Positions 36,789 to 45,720 of a stretch of DNA of 64,000 nt are shown in pieces (positions within the stretch are counted from its first letter, which is position 1; each line of letters begins with the position of its first letter). This stretch comes from CALRQJ02 sp943370285 (GTDB taxonomy: Bacteria > Bacteroidota > Bacteroidia > Chitinophagales > Chitinophagaceae): assembly GCA_943370285.1 (NCBI GenBank), contig CALRQJ020000004.1:1-64000 (forward strand). The letters run 5' to 3'. The position numbers and the translations under genes were made by a program. The notes under the pieces were generated by a model that did not search any database, was not told the origin of the DNA, and was given only the letters and a program-made list of their open reading frames with translations.

Positions 36789-38027
36789 ATGAAGAAAGCA
36801 ACTCTACTCCTTCTTTCCGCAACAGCTGCTTTTGCGTTATTGCAAGAGGCTTCAGCTCAAAAAAACAAAGCCTTCGCCATCACTAGCGAAACACAAGGCT
36901 CTTACAATTGGAACACAGTAAGAGAAATTGATTTGGCTACAGGTGATGTTGTAAAAACAGTTTACGATAATCAATCGTATCAAAATTTTCAATTGGTAGA
37001 TGCGTTAACTAAAACTTTAATTCAGCCAACTGTTAATAGACAGCATAACTTTAATTTGATGCCGATGGCAAATGGCGTTGCTGCTGCAGCCTTCGACAGT
37101 AAACACAACAGATTGTATTATACTACAATGCGTGGCGATGAGTTGCGTTATTTCGATTTTGCTACTAACAATTCAACGATTGTATATGTGCAAGGCACAT
37201 CTTTGGCCGGTGGCAATAAATATGATGAAGCCAATGTCATTACTCGTATGGCAATTGCAGCCGATGGTAATGGTTATGCTTTAACCAACGATGGCGGTCA
37301 CTTGGTACAATTTACCACAAGTGGTAAAACCATCGTTAAAGATTTAGGCAAATTAATTGATGGCAAAAAGAACAATGGCATCAGCATCCAAAACCAATGC
37401 ACTAGTTGGGGCGGAGATATGGTTGGCGATGCATATGGTAACCTATATGTTATCAGCATGCGGAACAATATTTTCAAAATCAATCCACAAACTTTAGTAG
37501 CGGATTATTTAGGGCAAGTAAAAGGATTGCCAGCCACATTCACCACTAACGGTATGGCAGTTGATGCAGAGGGTCAGTTGCTGATTACAAGTGCCGCCTA
37601 CACACAAAGTTATTTCAGGGTTAACATGTCAACTTTACAAGCCAATGCTATTCCTGCAAAAGATGGTAAAGTGTACAATACATCTGATTTAGCCGGAGGA
37701 AATTTATTGTATCAAAATGATGTTGTAGCTACAACACCTATCGTTAAAGCTGTTGTAAACGGCAACGCCGCGGTTTCTGTTTTCCCTAATCCTGTTAGCG
37801 AAGGATTCTTCTTTGTTCAATTCGAAAAAGCAGCAGCAGGAAAATATACCATTGAATTAACCGATGCCTCCGGCAGAATCGTTAATAGAACAATTGCTGC
37901 TGTTGGTGGTAAAGGTCAGAATATTAGAATTGATTTGACTCGTAAAGCTGCTCAAGGCATGTATATGATTAAAATTACCGGTAGTGACCGTAAAGTCATT
38001 TATGCAGATAAAGTTGTGGTACAGTAA
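36789..38027 (+). CDS. T9SS-exported beta-propeller-like protein
   Basis: A 412-residue exported protein: signal peptide (MKKATLLLLSATAAFALLQEASAQ), a repeat-rich region with strands typical of an NHL/WD-like propeller (YNWNTVREIDLATGDVVKTV; AAAFDSKHNRLYYTTMRGDELRYFDF; YGNLYVISMRNNIFKINPQT) and a C-terminal T9SS sorting domain (VSVFPNPVSEGFFFVQF ... GMYMIKITGSD). An open frame begins at 36714 but overlaps murQ; the ATG at 36789 gives the correct signal peptide. No enzymatic site was recognised. A strong terminator follows. Confidence 0.8.
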   Translation: MKKATLLLLSATAAFALLQEASAQKNKAFAITSETQGSYNWNTVREIDLATGDVVKTVYDNQSYQNFQLVDALTKTLIQPTVNRQHNFNLMPMANGVAAAAFDSKHNRLYYTTMRGDELRYFDFATNNSTIVYVQGTSLAGGNKYDEANVITRMAIAADGNGYALTNDGGHLVQFTTSGKTIVKDLGKLIDGKKNNGISIQNQCTSWGGDMVGDAYGNLYVISMRNNIFKINPQTLVADYLGQVKGLPATFTTNGMAVDAEGQLLITSAAYTQSYFRVNMSTLQANAIPAKDGKVYNTSDLAGGNLLYQNDVVATTPIVKAVVNGNAAVSVFPNPVSEGFFFVQFEKAAAGKYTIELTDASGRIVNRTIAAVGGKGQNIRIDLTRKAAQGMYMIKITGSDRKVIYADKVVVQ

Positions 38028-38047
38028 GTTCAAGTTTTTAGTAAGTA

Positions 38048-38079
38048 AAGTCCTGTCGTTTGTTCGACAGGACTTTTTT
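38048..38079 (+). terminator. Intrinsic terminator
   Basis: Perfect arms AAGTCCTGTCG / CGACAGGACTT with a short TTTGTT loop and a T6 tail follow the T9SS gene stop. Confidence 0.92.
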
Positions 38080-38111
38080 ATTGCTGCTGAATGAAGTTTA
38101 TTTGCAGTCTC

Positions 38112-38675
38112 ATGCACTACATAGAACCATTTTACAATTGGCGGCACATTTATATTGCCGAAGAAGATGTACGATCTCCTTTTTACGGAAGAAAGTACAG
38201 CGAGTTTGAGTATTCTCAAACGGTTTACAATTACTATATCCATCCACAATGGGATGAATTTGGCAGCCGTACCCTTTACCTCAAAATTATTTATGTTGAT
38301 TATGAACTGCATTTTGCAGTGATAGAAATGATTGGAGAATGGAACGATGCTATTGAAAATGATATCATGACCCTAAAACGGGATATCATCGATAAACTAG
38401 CCGATGAAAAAATCACCAAGTTTATTCTCATTACCGAAAATGTGCTCAACTTTCATAGTGGCGATAAAGATTATTACGAAGAATGGTACGATGAAGTGAG
38501 TGACGAAAATGGCTGGATTGTAGCTATCAACATGCCCGAACAAACACAGTACGATTTCAGAAAACGCAAACTCAATTATTACGTTGAGTTGATGGAAATG
38601 CCCGATTGGCGGGTTTATAAGCCTTATCATTTGTTTGTAAAAATTGATGGAGAACTCAGCCGAAGGCTTGATTAA
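38112..38675 (+). CDS. Conserved hypothetical protein of Bacteroidota
   Basis: A 187-residue soluble protein without signal peptide or membrane span. It is rich in aromatic and acidic residues (MHYIEPFYNWRHIYIAEEDVRSPFYG; NYYIHPQWDEFGSRTLYLKI). No catalytic motif was recognised. The frame is open to 38091; the ATG at 38112 was chosen because the conserved-looking N-terminus begins there and because the earlier start lies only 12 bp after the hairpin tail. It is followed by the TrmH-type gene, which has its own promoter. Function is unknown. Confidence 0.72.
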   Translation: MHYIEPFYNWRHIYIAEEDVRSPFYGRKYSEFEYSQTVYNYYIHPQWDEFGSRTLYLKIIYVDYELHFAVIEMIGEWNDAIENDIMTLKRDIIDKLADEKITKFILITENVLNFHSGDKDYYEEWYDEVSDENGWIVAINMPEQTQYDFRKRKLNYYVELMEMPDWRVYKPYHLFVKIDGELSRRLD

Positions 38676-38693
38676 TCAAATGCTAGTTTTATG

Positions 38694-38723
38694 TTGGCAT
38701 ATCTAATTGGACGGTTAACTTTG
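38694..38723 (+). promoter_or_regulatory. Bacteroidota-type promoter of the trmH-like gene
   Basis: A TTG (38694-38696), 19 bases, then TAACTTTG (38716-38723), match the TTG / TAnnTTTG consensus of Bacteroidota sigma factors exactly. The expected transcription start is within a few bases of the ATG at 38728. Confidence 0.65.
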
Positions 38724-38727
38724 CGCT

Positions 38728-39264
38728 ATGCGTAAATGGAGCATGGACGAATTGGGCCGCAAATCAGTAGCAGCGTTTAAGCAGGCCGATAAAAACCGGG
38801 TAATGGTGGTGTTGGATAATATCCGCAGCATGCATAATGTAGGCAGTGTGTTTAGAACCGCCGATGCCTTTTTAATTGAAGGTATTTGTTTGTGTGGTTA
38901 TACGCCACAACCGCCACATAGAGATATTCAAAAAACTGCTTTAGGTGCTACCGAAACAGTAGATTGGATGCACTTGGAGCAAACAATTGATGCAGTTGAA
39001 CAATTAAAAGCCAAGGGCTATCAAGTATATGCCATTGAACAGGCTGAAGGCAGCATCTCTTTAGAACAATTTAGTTACGGCTTAGATGAAAAAATTGCAT
39101 TGGTATTTGGTAATGAAGTAGAAGGGGTAGATGCTGAAGTGTTAAAAGTTTGTCATGGTTGTATAGAAATTCCGCAATTGGGTATGAAGCATTCTTTAAA
39201 CATCAGTGTAGCAGCCGGCATAGTCTTATGGAAAGTAGTAGAGCCAACATTAATTAATCGATAA
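38728..39264 (+). CDS. TrmH/SpoU family RNA 2'-O-methyltransferase
   Basis: A 178-residue SPOUT methyltransferase using SAM to methylate the ribose of a tRNA or rRNA base. Family motifs are visible: VLDNIRSMHNVGSVFRTADAF (motif 1, with the Asn-Val-Gly-Ser-Val-Phe-Arg core), LVFGNEVEGVD (motif 2) and IPQLGMKHSLNISVAAGIV (motif 3, trefoil knot). It has no extra N-terminal RNA-binding domain, like TrmL. The target RNA cannot be told from sequence. The gene is 13 bp before the UbiA gene. Confidence 0.92.
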   Translation: MRKWSMDELGRKSVAAFKQADKNRVMVVLDNIRSMHNVGSVFRTADAFLIEGICLCGYTPQPPHRDIQKTALGATETVDWMHLEQTIDAVEQLKAKGYQVYAIEQAEGSISLEQFSYGLDEKIALVFGNEVEGVDAEVLKVCHGCIEIPQLGMKHSLNISVAAGIVLWKVVEPTLINR

Positions 39265-39276
39265 GCAACAGCATAG

Positions 39277-40209
39277 ATGAGTACAATCAAACATTATTTA
39301 TCCCTGGTAAAATTCTCTCATACCATTTTTGCGTTGCCCTTTGCTATCATAGGTTTTGTATTGGGAATTATACAAACTAGTTTTTTACAATTTGATAAAC
39401 ATGTAGCACCTATTCCGGGTTGGCATCACTCAAAAACGGTGGTATTTATGACCGGCAACGAAGTGATGATTAAGTTTTTATTGGTATTGGTTTGTATGGT
39501 TACTGCTCGTAGTGCTGCCATGGCTTTTAATCGATATTTAGACCGCAGTTTTGATGCTGAAAATCCAAGAACAGCTATCAGAGAAATTCCCAAAGGAATC
39601 ATTTCAGCACACAGTGCATTACGATTTGTAATACTCAACTGTTTGGTGTTTGTGTTGGCTACTTTTTTCATCAATCGTATTTGCTTTTACTTAGCACCGG
39701 TTGCTTTATTCGTTATTTTATTTTACAGTTATACCAAACGATTTACAGCTTTATGTCACTTGGTGTTGGGGGTAGGATTAGCTTTAGCACCCATTGGTGC
39801 ATTCTTAGCTGTAACCGGAAGGTTTGAGCTATTGCCATTATTGTTTTCCTTCACAGTATTGTTTTGGGTTAGTGGCTTTGATATTATTTATGCATTGCAG
39901 GATGAAGCTTTTGACAAAAGCAAACAACTACATTCTATACCTGCTGCCTTAGGGAAAGAAAATGCGTTGCGAGTATCAGAATTGTTGCACTTGCTTTCTG
40001 CTGCTTGTATCATTGTTGCCGGGGTTTATGGCAGATTCAATTGGCTATATTGGTTGGGTATCGCTGTGTTTGTTGGTATGCTTATCTATCAACATTCCAT
40101 TGTAAAACCAAACGATTTAAGCAAAGTAAACATCGCATTTATGACCGCAAATGGCATTGCCAGTGTAGTATTTGCAGTATTGGTGGTCGCTGATATTTTT
40201 TTGACATAA
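39277..40209 (+). CDS. UbiA-family prenyltransferase (menaquinone type)
   Basis: A 310-residue integral membrane protein with about eight membrane spans. The first Asp-rich motif is NRYLDRSFDAENPRT (near residue 87) and the second is YALQDEAFDKSKQLHSIP (near 208), which bind the polyprenyl diphosphate through magnesium. It should attach a prenyl chain to an aromatic precursor of menaquinone (the MqnP-like or UbiA-like group). Bacteroidota use menaquinone, so this assignment is likely; heme O synthase and others are less similar in motif. Next gene: ruvX, 56 bp away. Confidence 0.88.
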   Translation: MSTIKHYLSLVKFSHTIFALPFAIIGFVLGIIQTSFLQFDKHVAPIPGWHHSKTVVFMTGNEVMIKFLLVLVCMVTARSAAMAFNRYLDRSFDAENPRTAIREIPKGIISAHSALRFVILNCLVFVLATFFINRICFYLAPVALFVILFYSYTKRFTALCHLVLGVGLALAPIGAFLAVTGRFELLPLLFSFTVLFWVSGFDIIYALQDEAFDKSKQLHSIPAALGKENALRVSELLHLLSAACIIVAGVYGRFNWLYWLGIAVFVGMLIYQHSIVKPNDLSKVNIAFMTANGIASVVFAVLVVADIFLT

Positions 40210-40265
40210 GTGATTCACATTGTTCATGTTTCTTTAATCAGTAACAAAACTTAGTTTTACCGTTT

Positions 40266-40691
40266 ATGGCAAGAATCATTTGTATAGACTACGGCGGTAA
40301 AAGAACCGGCATTGCGGTAACAGATCCATTGCAAATTATTGCTACTGCATTAACCACCATCGAAAGCAAGGAATTGATCCCTTTTCTAAATAAATATTTT
40401 CAACAAGAACAAGTAGAATTAATCTTGATTGGTATGCCAACTAATTGGGATGATTCAGACACCCACGGCACACCGTTGGTAAAACAAGCCATCAAAAAAA
40501 TAGCAAAAGCATTTCCGCAAATGCCCATTAAAACGGTTGATGAACGCTATACGTCTAAAATGGCAGTGCAGGCCATGGTTGAAATGGGCATGAAGAAAAA
40601 AGACCGCCGCATTAAGGGAAATGTAGATCAAATTGCTGCTGCCATTATGTTGCAAGAATACCTTAACACTATCCAAACTAACAGCTTCTAG
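40266..40691 (+). CDS. ruvX: RuvX/YqgF-type Holliday junction resolvase-like protein
   Basis: A 141-residue RNase H-fold protein of the YqgF family, involved in pre-16S rRNA processing and thought to act as a Holliday junction resolvase. It begins IICIDYGGKRTGIAVTDPL, the canonical N-terminal motif with the first Asp, continues with LILIGMPTN and KTVDERYTSKMA, and ends with the region DQIAAAIMLQEYL, carrying the last conserved acidic residue. Length matches the family. It is followed 66 bp later by def. Confidence 0.93.
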   Translation: MARIICIDYGGKRTGIAVTDPLQIIATALTTIESKELIPFLNKYFQQEQVELILIGMPTNWDDSDTHGTPLVKQAIKKIAKAFPQMPIKTVDERYTSKMAVQAMVEMGMKKKDRRIKGNVDQIAAAIMLQEYLNTIQTNSF

Positions 40692-40757
40692 GCTTTTCCT
40701 ATATTTGCCGTTCAATTTTTTCATTCATTAATATCCTCTGTAGAGGTTTTTGGTCTT

Positions 40758-41336
40758 ATGATTTTACCTATTGTAGCATACGGGGCAGCTGTTTTAAGAA
40801 AAATGTGTACAGATATTACGGCTGATTATCCGGGTTTGGATAAGCTGATTGCAGATATGTGGGAGACCATGTATGCCAGTAATGGTGTGGGTTTAGCTGC
40901 GCCGCAGATTAATAAAGACATTCGTTTGTTTGTGGTAGATAGCGAACAAATTTTCAACAATTTAGAAGATGATGAAGAAGCTAACTATCCCGATGCTCCG
41001 GGTATAAAAAAAGTATTCATCAATGCTCACATTGTTGAATTAGCAGGAGCGGAGTGGGCTTACAACGAAGGTTGTTTAAGCATTCCAAAGATTAGAGAAG
41101 ATGTATATCGTAACGAAACCGTTACGTTGCAATATCTGGATGAACAATTTCAGCCCCATACCCAAACATTCAATGGTATTTCTGCCCGGGTTATTTTGCA
41201 TGAATACGATCACATTGACGGCAAACTATTTATCGACCATCTCAAACCATTGAAAAGAAAATTATTGGGCGGTAAGTTGAGTGATATCAGCAAAGGCAAA
41301 ACAAGGGTAGACTATAAGATGATTTTCCCAAAATAA
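40758..41336 (+). CDS. def: Peptide deformylase
   Basis: Removes the formyl group from the N-terminal methionine of nascent proteins. The 192-residue enzyme has the three signature motifs: GVGLAAPQI, EGCLSIP (with the metal-binding Cys) and HEYDHIDG (two metal-binding His and the catalytic Glu). Its Cys/Gly variations are of the usual type 1 kind. The stop overlaps the start of the next gene (TAATG). Confidence 0.97.
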   Translation: MILPIVAYGAAVLRKMCTDITADYPGLDKLIADMWETMYASNGVGLAAPQINKDIRLFVVDSEQIFNNLEDDEEANYPDAPGIKKVFINAHIVELAGAEWAYNEGCLSIPKIREDVYRNETVTLQYLDEQFQPHTQTFNGISARVILHEYDHIDGKLFIDHLKPLKRKLLGGKLSDISKGKTRVDYKMIFPK

Positions 41337-42271
41337 TGAAACAATTATTCCTTGTACTATTGATGTTTTGGTCGTTAAACATAGCGGCGCAGGATACATC
41401 AGTCGTTTACAAAAACACTACGTATCAACTTACCGATGTTGTCGTACGCAACAGTTTCAATATTGCCGATTTTATTGACTATGTAAAAAACGATTCTACT
41501 TTTTACAAAGCCTTTCGCAACCTTCGAGTATTGGGTTTTACCTCATTTAACGATATTAAAATGACGGATAAAAAAGGTAATACCAAGGCCTCTTTATTCA
41601 GCAAAACAAAACAAACAAGGGTAAATGGCTGTCGCACCATGCAGGTGCTCGAAGAAAAAACGACCGGCGACTTCTACGATAATAAAGGCAATAACAATTA
41701 CACTACCGCCGATTTGTATGCTAGCTTATTTTTTACCAAAGGCACTATTTGCGGTGAAGACAATATTGTAAATGGCAAGCCCATCAACCCGAAGGGTAAA
41801 AAAGGAATTGAAAAACATAAAGAACAATTAAAGATGTTGTTCTTCAATCCGGGTAAAAAAATTCCCGGTATTCCGTTAATGGGCGACAAAGTTGATGTGT
41901 ATGATAAGAGTGCCAGAAAAGTGTACAATTATAAAATTGACAGACAAGATTATTTTGGCAAACCTTGTTTTGTTTTTACCATCAGCCCTAAAGAAGATTT
42001 GGGTCTGTTTAGAAAAGATGATATTGTGTTTGATGAAATCATCACCTATTTTGATGCAGTTACAATGGCTATTGTAGCCAGAAATTACTCCCTTAGTTAC
42101 AATACCGGTGCTTACAGTTTTGATGTGAATATGGAAGTGGAAATGACGACGTTTAAAAATTACCTAGTTCCCAAAGTGCTGCGTTACAAAGGTGATTGGG
42201 ATGTTGTGTTTAAGAAAAAAGAAAGGGCCCAATTTACAGCCACACTGTTTGATTTTAAAGATGGTAAATAG
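41336..42271 (+). CDS. Conserved exported hypothetical protein
   Basis: A 311-residue protein with a signal peptide (MKQLFLVLLMFWSLNIAAQ). The rest has no recognised catalytic motif and looks beta-rich (DYVKNDSTFYKAFRNLRVLGF; YFDAVTMAIVARNYSLSYNTGAYSFDVNMEV), which is compatible with an envelope protein or lipoprotein-localisation-like fold. Its ATG overlaps the def stop by one base, so translation is probably coupled, but the pairing tells little about function. Function is unknown. Confidence 0.8.
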   Translation: MKQLFLVLLMFWSLNIAAQDTSVVYKNTTYQLTDVVVRNSFNIADFIDYVKNDSTFYKAFRNLRVLGFTSFNDIKMTDKKGNTKASLFSKTKQTRVNGCRTMQVLEEKTTGDFYDNKGNNNYTTADLYASLFFTKGTICGEDNIVNGKPINPKGKKGIEKHKEQLKMLFFNPGKKIPGIPLMGDKVDVYDKSARKVYNYKIDRQDYFGKPCFVFTISPKEDLGLFRKDDIVFDEIITYFDAVTMAIVARNYSLSYNTGAYSFDVNMEVEMTTFKNYLVPKVLRYKGDWDVVFKKKERAQFTATLFDFKDGK

Positions 42272-42343
42272 GTGAATTGAATAAGGATAACAAGTTTTTG
42301 CCCTCTCCGTTTGCCATGCTATATTCGCTGCTCAATTTTTAGT

Positions 42344-43078
42344 ATGAAAATAGTATGCTTCCTTTTTGCATTTTTAATGCCATTTGCTTTAATGGCACAG
42401 CCTTCTAAAAAAGCTCCTGTTAAGAAAGCTCCTGTTAAAACTACGCCGGTTAAAAAAACTGCTACCGTGGTTATGAAAACAACAGAAGATAGTCTGAGTT
42501 ATGCATTGGGCTCAAATATGTCAAACCAATTGAAAGGCATTGACATGGAAAAAATGAACTACAGTTTGTTTACCGAAGGGTTAAAAGATGGTATGGAGAA
42601 TAAAACACCCAAAATTACCGTCGAGCAAATGACTCAACTCTTTAACGTAAAGAGAGCGGCGTTGATGAAAAAAGAATTGGATAAAAACAAGGCCGAAGCC
42701 AATGCCTTTTTAGCCCAAAATAAAAAACGTCCGGGTGTATATTCCACCCCATCTGGATTACAATACGAAATCATAAAAGCAGATTCAGGCTCAAAACCTA
42801 GTCTGATAGATAGTGTAACTTGTCATTACAAAGGCACTATGTTAAACGGCTATGAATTTGATAACAGCTACAGCAGGGGCGAACCTGTAACGTTTGCTTT
42901 AACAGGAGTTATCCGTGGTTGGACAGAAGCTTTACAACTCATGCCCAAAGGAAGCAAATGGAAACTCTACGTTCCAAGCGATTTAGGTTATGGCGATAAT
43001 GGGTATGGCCAAGATATACCAGGCGGCGCTATGCTCTTGTTTGAAGTTGAATTATTAGATATCAAACCAAAGCAGTAA
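42344..43078 (+). CDS. FKBP-type peptidyl-prolyl isomerase
   Basis: A 244-residue exported isomerase of the FkpA/Mip form: signal peptide (MKIVCFLFAFLMPFALMAQ), a lysine- and proline-rich linker of short repeats (KKAPVK), an N-terminal helical dimerisation domain (SYALGSNMSNQLKGI ... NAFLAQNKKRPGVYSTPSGLQYEI) and the FKBP domain (VTCHYKGTMLNGYEFDNSYSRG; GWTEALQLMPKGSKWKLYVP; GYGDNGYGQDIPGGAMLLF). The active-site Trp is replaced or shifted as in other bacterial FKBPs. The ORF is open to 42311, but the ATG at 42344 gives a proper signal peptide. It should help periplasmic protein folding. Confidence 0.92.
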   Translation: MKIVCFLFAFLMPFALMAQPSKKAPVKKAPVKTTPVKKTATVVMKTTEDSLSYALGSNMSNQLKGIDMEKMNYSLFTEGLKDGMENKTPKITVEQMTQLFNVKRAALMKKELDKNKAEANAFLAQNKKRPGVYSTPSGLQYEIIKADSGSKPSLIDSVTCHYKGTMLNGYEFDNSYSRGEPVTFALTGVIRGWTEALQLMPKGSKWKLYVPSDLGYGDNGYGQDIPGGAMLLFEVELLDIKPKQ

Positions 43079-43134
43079 ACTTTTGTATTCATAACGATTC
43101 TTCTGTAAATCATTTTTGCATTAAAAAATATCAC

Positions 43135-45639
43135 ATGCGTAAACTCATTGGCACATTTGTATTGTTATTGTCTGTAACAATCCTTGCTGCACAAGGGCTT
43201 CAAAGTCCTGAGCAGTTTTTAGGCTACAAAATCGGAACAAAATATACACCCCATCATAAAATTGTGGCGTATTGTAATTCGGTTGCAGCAGCAAGACCCG
43301 ATATGGTAAAAGCAGAAAGCTATGGTTCTTCTTACGAAGGAAGGCCATTGATGTTGTTGTATATTTCTACACCTGAGAATTTACAGAAATTAGAAACTAT
43401 TCGTTTAAATAATCTTCGCCTTGCAGGGTTAACCAACGATAAAATGGCACCAATGCCCGAAGGTGCACCTGCCATTGTTTGGTTGAGTTATAATGTACAT
43501 GGTAACGAACCATCATCTTCTGAAGCAGCGATGCTAACATTGCATGCTTTAACAGATTACAACAATACACAAACCAAAGAGTGGTTGAAAAATACGGTGG
43601 TGATTTTAGATCCATGTATTAATCCTGACGGAAGAGATCGTTATGTAAATTGGTTTAATAGTGTAGTGGGCAACAATTACAATGCCGATCCACAAAGTCG
43701 GGAACACAGTGAGCCTTGGCCCGGCGGCAGAAGCAATCATTATAATTTTGATTTGAACCGTGACTGGGCTTGGCAAACACAAATTGAAACCCAACAACGT
43801 ATTGTAAAATACAATCAGTGGATGCCACATGTGCATGTTGATTTTCATGAGCAAGGTTATAACGAGCCGTATTATTTTGCTCCTGCCGCCGAACCTTTTC
43901 ACGAAGTAATTACACCATGGCAAAGAGATTTTCAAACCATGATTGGAAAAAATAATGCCCGTTATTTTGATGATAATGGATGGTTGTATTTCACCAAAGA
44001 ACGATTCGATTTATTTTATCCTTCTTACGGCGATACTTATCCAACATATAATGGTGCAATTGGTATGACCTACGAACAAGGTGGTCACAGTCGTGGTGGT
44101 TTAGGTGTTACAACTGCCGATGGTGAATTGCTCACTTTAGTTGACCGTGCAACTCATCACTACACAACTGGTTTATCTACGATTGAAGTAGCAGCACAAC
44201 ATGCTCAAAAAGTGGTAAACGAATTCAAGAAATATTTTGATGATAGTCGTTCTGCCAAAGGCATGAATTACAAAACCTTCGTACTCACTACAGATAATGA
44301 AAACAAGTTAAATAGTGTAATCAATCTATTGCGTTTAAACGGTATTGAATTAAGTGAATTATCTGCTGCAAACTTTAAAGGCTATGCGTACAAATCAGGT
44401 AAAGAAGAAGCTGCTCAGTTGAAAAAATTTACTATTGCTGTTTCTGCTTTGCAGCCTCGTTCTGTAATGGCTAAAGTGTTATTAGAGCCGGTAAATGTTT
44501 TACCAGACAGCAATACCTACGATATTACAGCTTGGTCTTTGCCTTATGCATATGGCATTGATGCTTATGCGGTAAAGGAAGCATTGTCTTTAAAACCTTA
44601 TGTTCCTTATCTGGCTAAACGAGTGGTACCTGTTTCTAAATATGGTTATTTAGTAGAATACAATTCTGTAAATAGCGCTCATGTTTTAGCACAATTATTA
44701 AAGAGTGGTATTAAAGTTCGTATGGCAGAAAAGCCTTTTGTGTATAAAGGAAAAACTTACGAACGAGGCACATTAATTGTTTTGAGCAAAGGCAACCCTG
44801 CTAATTTGAATATGACATTAACTGAACTCATTAACAGAAGACCGGTACAAGTAGATGTTGTTGAAACCGGTTTTATGGATAAGGGAACAGATTTTGGCAG
44901 TCCGGACGTAAAAATGGTTGCAGCACCCAAAATTGCTATGCTTACCGGCGAACAAGTATCATCTTTAGCGGCAGGTGAATTATGGCATATGTTCGATCAA
45001 ACGTTAGACTATCCGGTATCATTAATTAATGTGGCCGATTTTGGTAGAACAAGTTTGAAAGGGTATACCGTTTTGATTGTGCCTGATGGCTATTATCGAA
45101 ATTTGTCTGATAAATCAGTGACTGATAAATTAAAAGAGTTTGTTCGTGGTGGTGGTAAGTTAATTGCGATGGAAAATGCAGTAGCGCAAATGGCAGGAGG
45201 CGATTGGGGTATTAAAGCTAAAAGCGGTAGTGGTAGCATAGACAAAGGAGATTATGCCGATGTAAAAAAATATGGTAATGCTGAAAGAGATAATTTAGGC
45301 AATAGTATTCCCGGTGCTATTTATAAAGTTGAATTAGACAATACACATCCGTTAGGATTTGGTTTCCCCGATTATTTTTATACCCTAAAGCAAGATGCTA
45401 ATTTGTATGAATTTATGAAAGATGGCTGGAATGTTGGCGTATTAAAGAAAGATGGCTACGTAACCGGATTTAGTGGCAGTAAAGTAAAAGCCAAATTAAA
45501 AGATGGTTTATTATTTGGGGTAGAAGAAATGGGAAGTGGTTCAGTAATTTATTTAGCCGATAATCCTATGTTTAGAATGTTTTGGGAGAATGGTAAACAA
45601 TTATTTTGTAACGCCTTATTTATGGTAGGTCAGCAATAA
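43135..45639 (+). CDS. Exported M14-family zinc carboxypeptidase-like protein
   Basis: An 834-residue exported protein with a signal peptide (MRKLIGTFVLLLSVTILAAQ), an M14 peptidase domain and a long C-terminal region. The zinc site is visible as YNVHGNEPSSSEA (His and Glu, near residue 122), and the later VDFHEQGYNEPYYFAP (near 238) holds the third ligand. Residues about 600-730 resemble a glutamine amidotransferase-like flavodoxin fold (TVLIVPDGYYRNLSDKSV ... EFVRGGGKLIAMENAVAQMAGG), a fusion common in Bacteroidota homologs. It likely degrades peptides outside the inner membrane. Substrate unknown. Confidence 0.87.
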   Translation: MRKLIGTFVLLLSVTILAAQGLQSPEQFLGYKIGTKYTPHHKIVAYCNSVAAARPDMVKAESYGSSYEGRPLMLLYISTPENLQKLETIRLNNLRLAGLTNDKMAPMPEGAPAIVWLSYNVHGNEPSSSEAAMLTLHALTDYNNTQTKEWLKNTVVILDPCINPDGRDRYVNWFNSVVGNNYNADPQSREHSEPWPGGRSNHYNFDLNRDWAWQTQIETQQRIVKYNQWMPHVHVDFHEQGYNEPYYFAPAAEPFHEVITPWQRDFQTMIGKNNARYFDDNGWLYFTKERFDLFYPSYGDTYPTYNGAIGMTYEQGGHSRGGLGVTTADGELLTLVDRATHHYTTGLSTIEVAAQHAQKVVNEFKKYFDDSRSAKGMNYKTFVLTTDNENKLNSVINLLRLNGIELSELSAANFKGYAYKSGKEEAAQLKKFTIAVSALQPRSVMAKVLLEPVNVLPDSNTYDITAWSLPYAYGIDAYAVKEALSLKPYVPYLAKRVVPVSKYGYLVEYNSVNSAHVLAQLLKSGIKVRMAEKPFVYKGKTYERGTLIVLSKGNPANLNMTLTELINRRPVQVDVVETGFMDKGTDFGSPDVKMVAAPKIAMLTGEQVSSLAAGELWHMFDQTLDYPVSLINVADFGRTSLKGYTVLIVPDGYYRNLSDKSVTDKLKEFVRGGGKLIAMENAVAQMAGGDWGIKAKSGSGSIDKGDYADVKKYGNAERDNLGNSIPGAIYKVELDNTHPLGFGFPDYFYTLKQDANLYEFMKDGWNVGVLKKDGYVTGFSGSKVKAKLKDGLLFGVEEMGSGSVIYLADNPMFRMFWENGKQLFCNALFMVGQQ

Positions 45640-45665
45640 GGTTTAATACTTGATATTTTATTTTC

Positions 45666-45695
45666 AAAGCCTCGGATTTTATCCGGGGCTTTTTT
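45666..45695 (+). terminator. Intrinsic terminator
   Basis: Arms AAAGCCTCGGA / TCCGGGGCTTT (one mismatched G-T pair) with a 5-base loop and a T run follow the M14 gene. Confidence 0.85.
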
Positions 45696-45720
45696 GTGGG
45701 CAATTGCTTAATTTCAAACC

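Noticed and set aside
37857..38312. A 151-codon - strand frame
   Set aside because: Covers the end of the T9SS gene, the terminator and the start of the next gene in antisense; residues are not protein-like.
42420..42460. KKAPVK short repeats as a possible tandem-repeat locus
   Set aside because: Only a few imperfect units in the linker of the FKBP protein; normal low-complexity linker.
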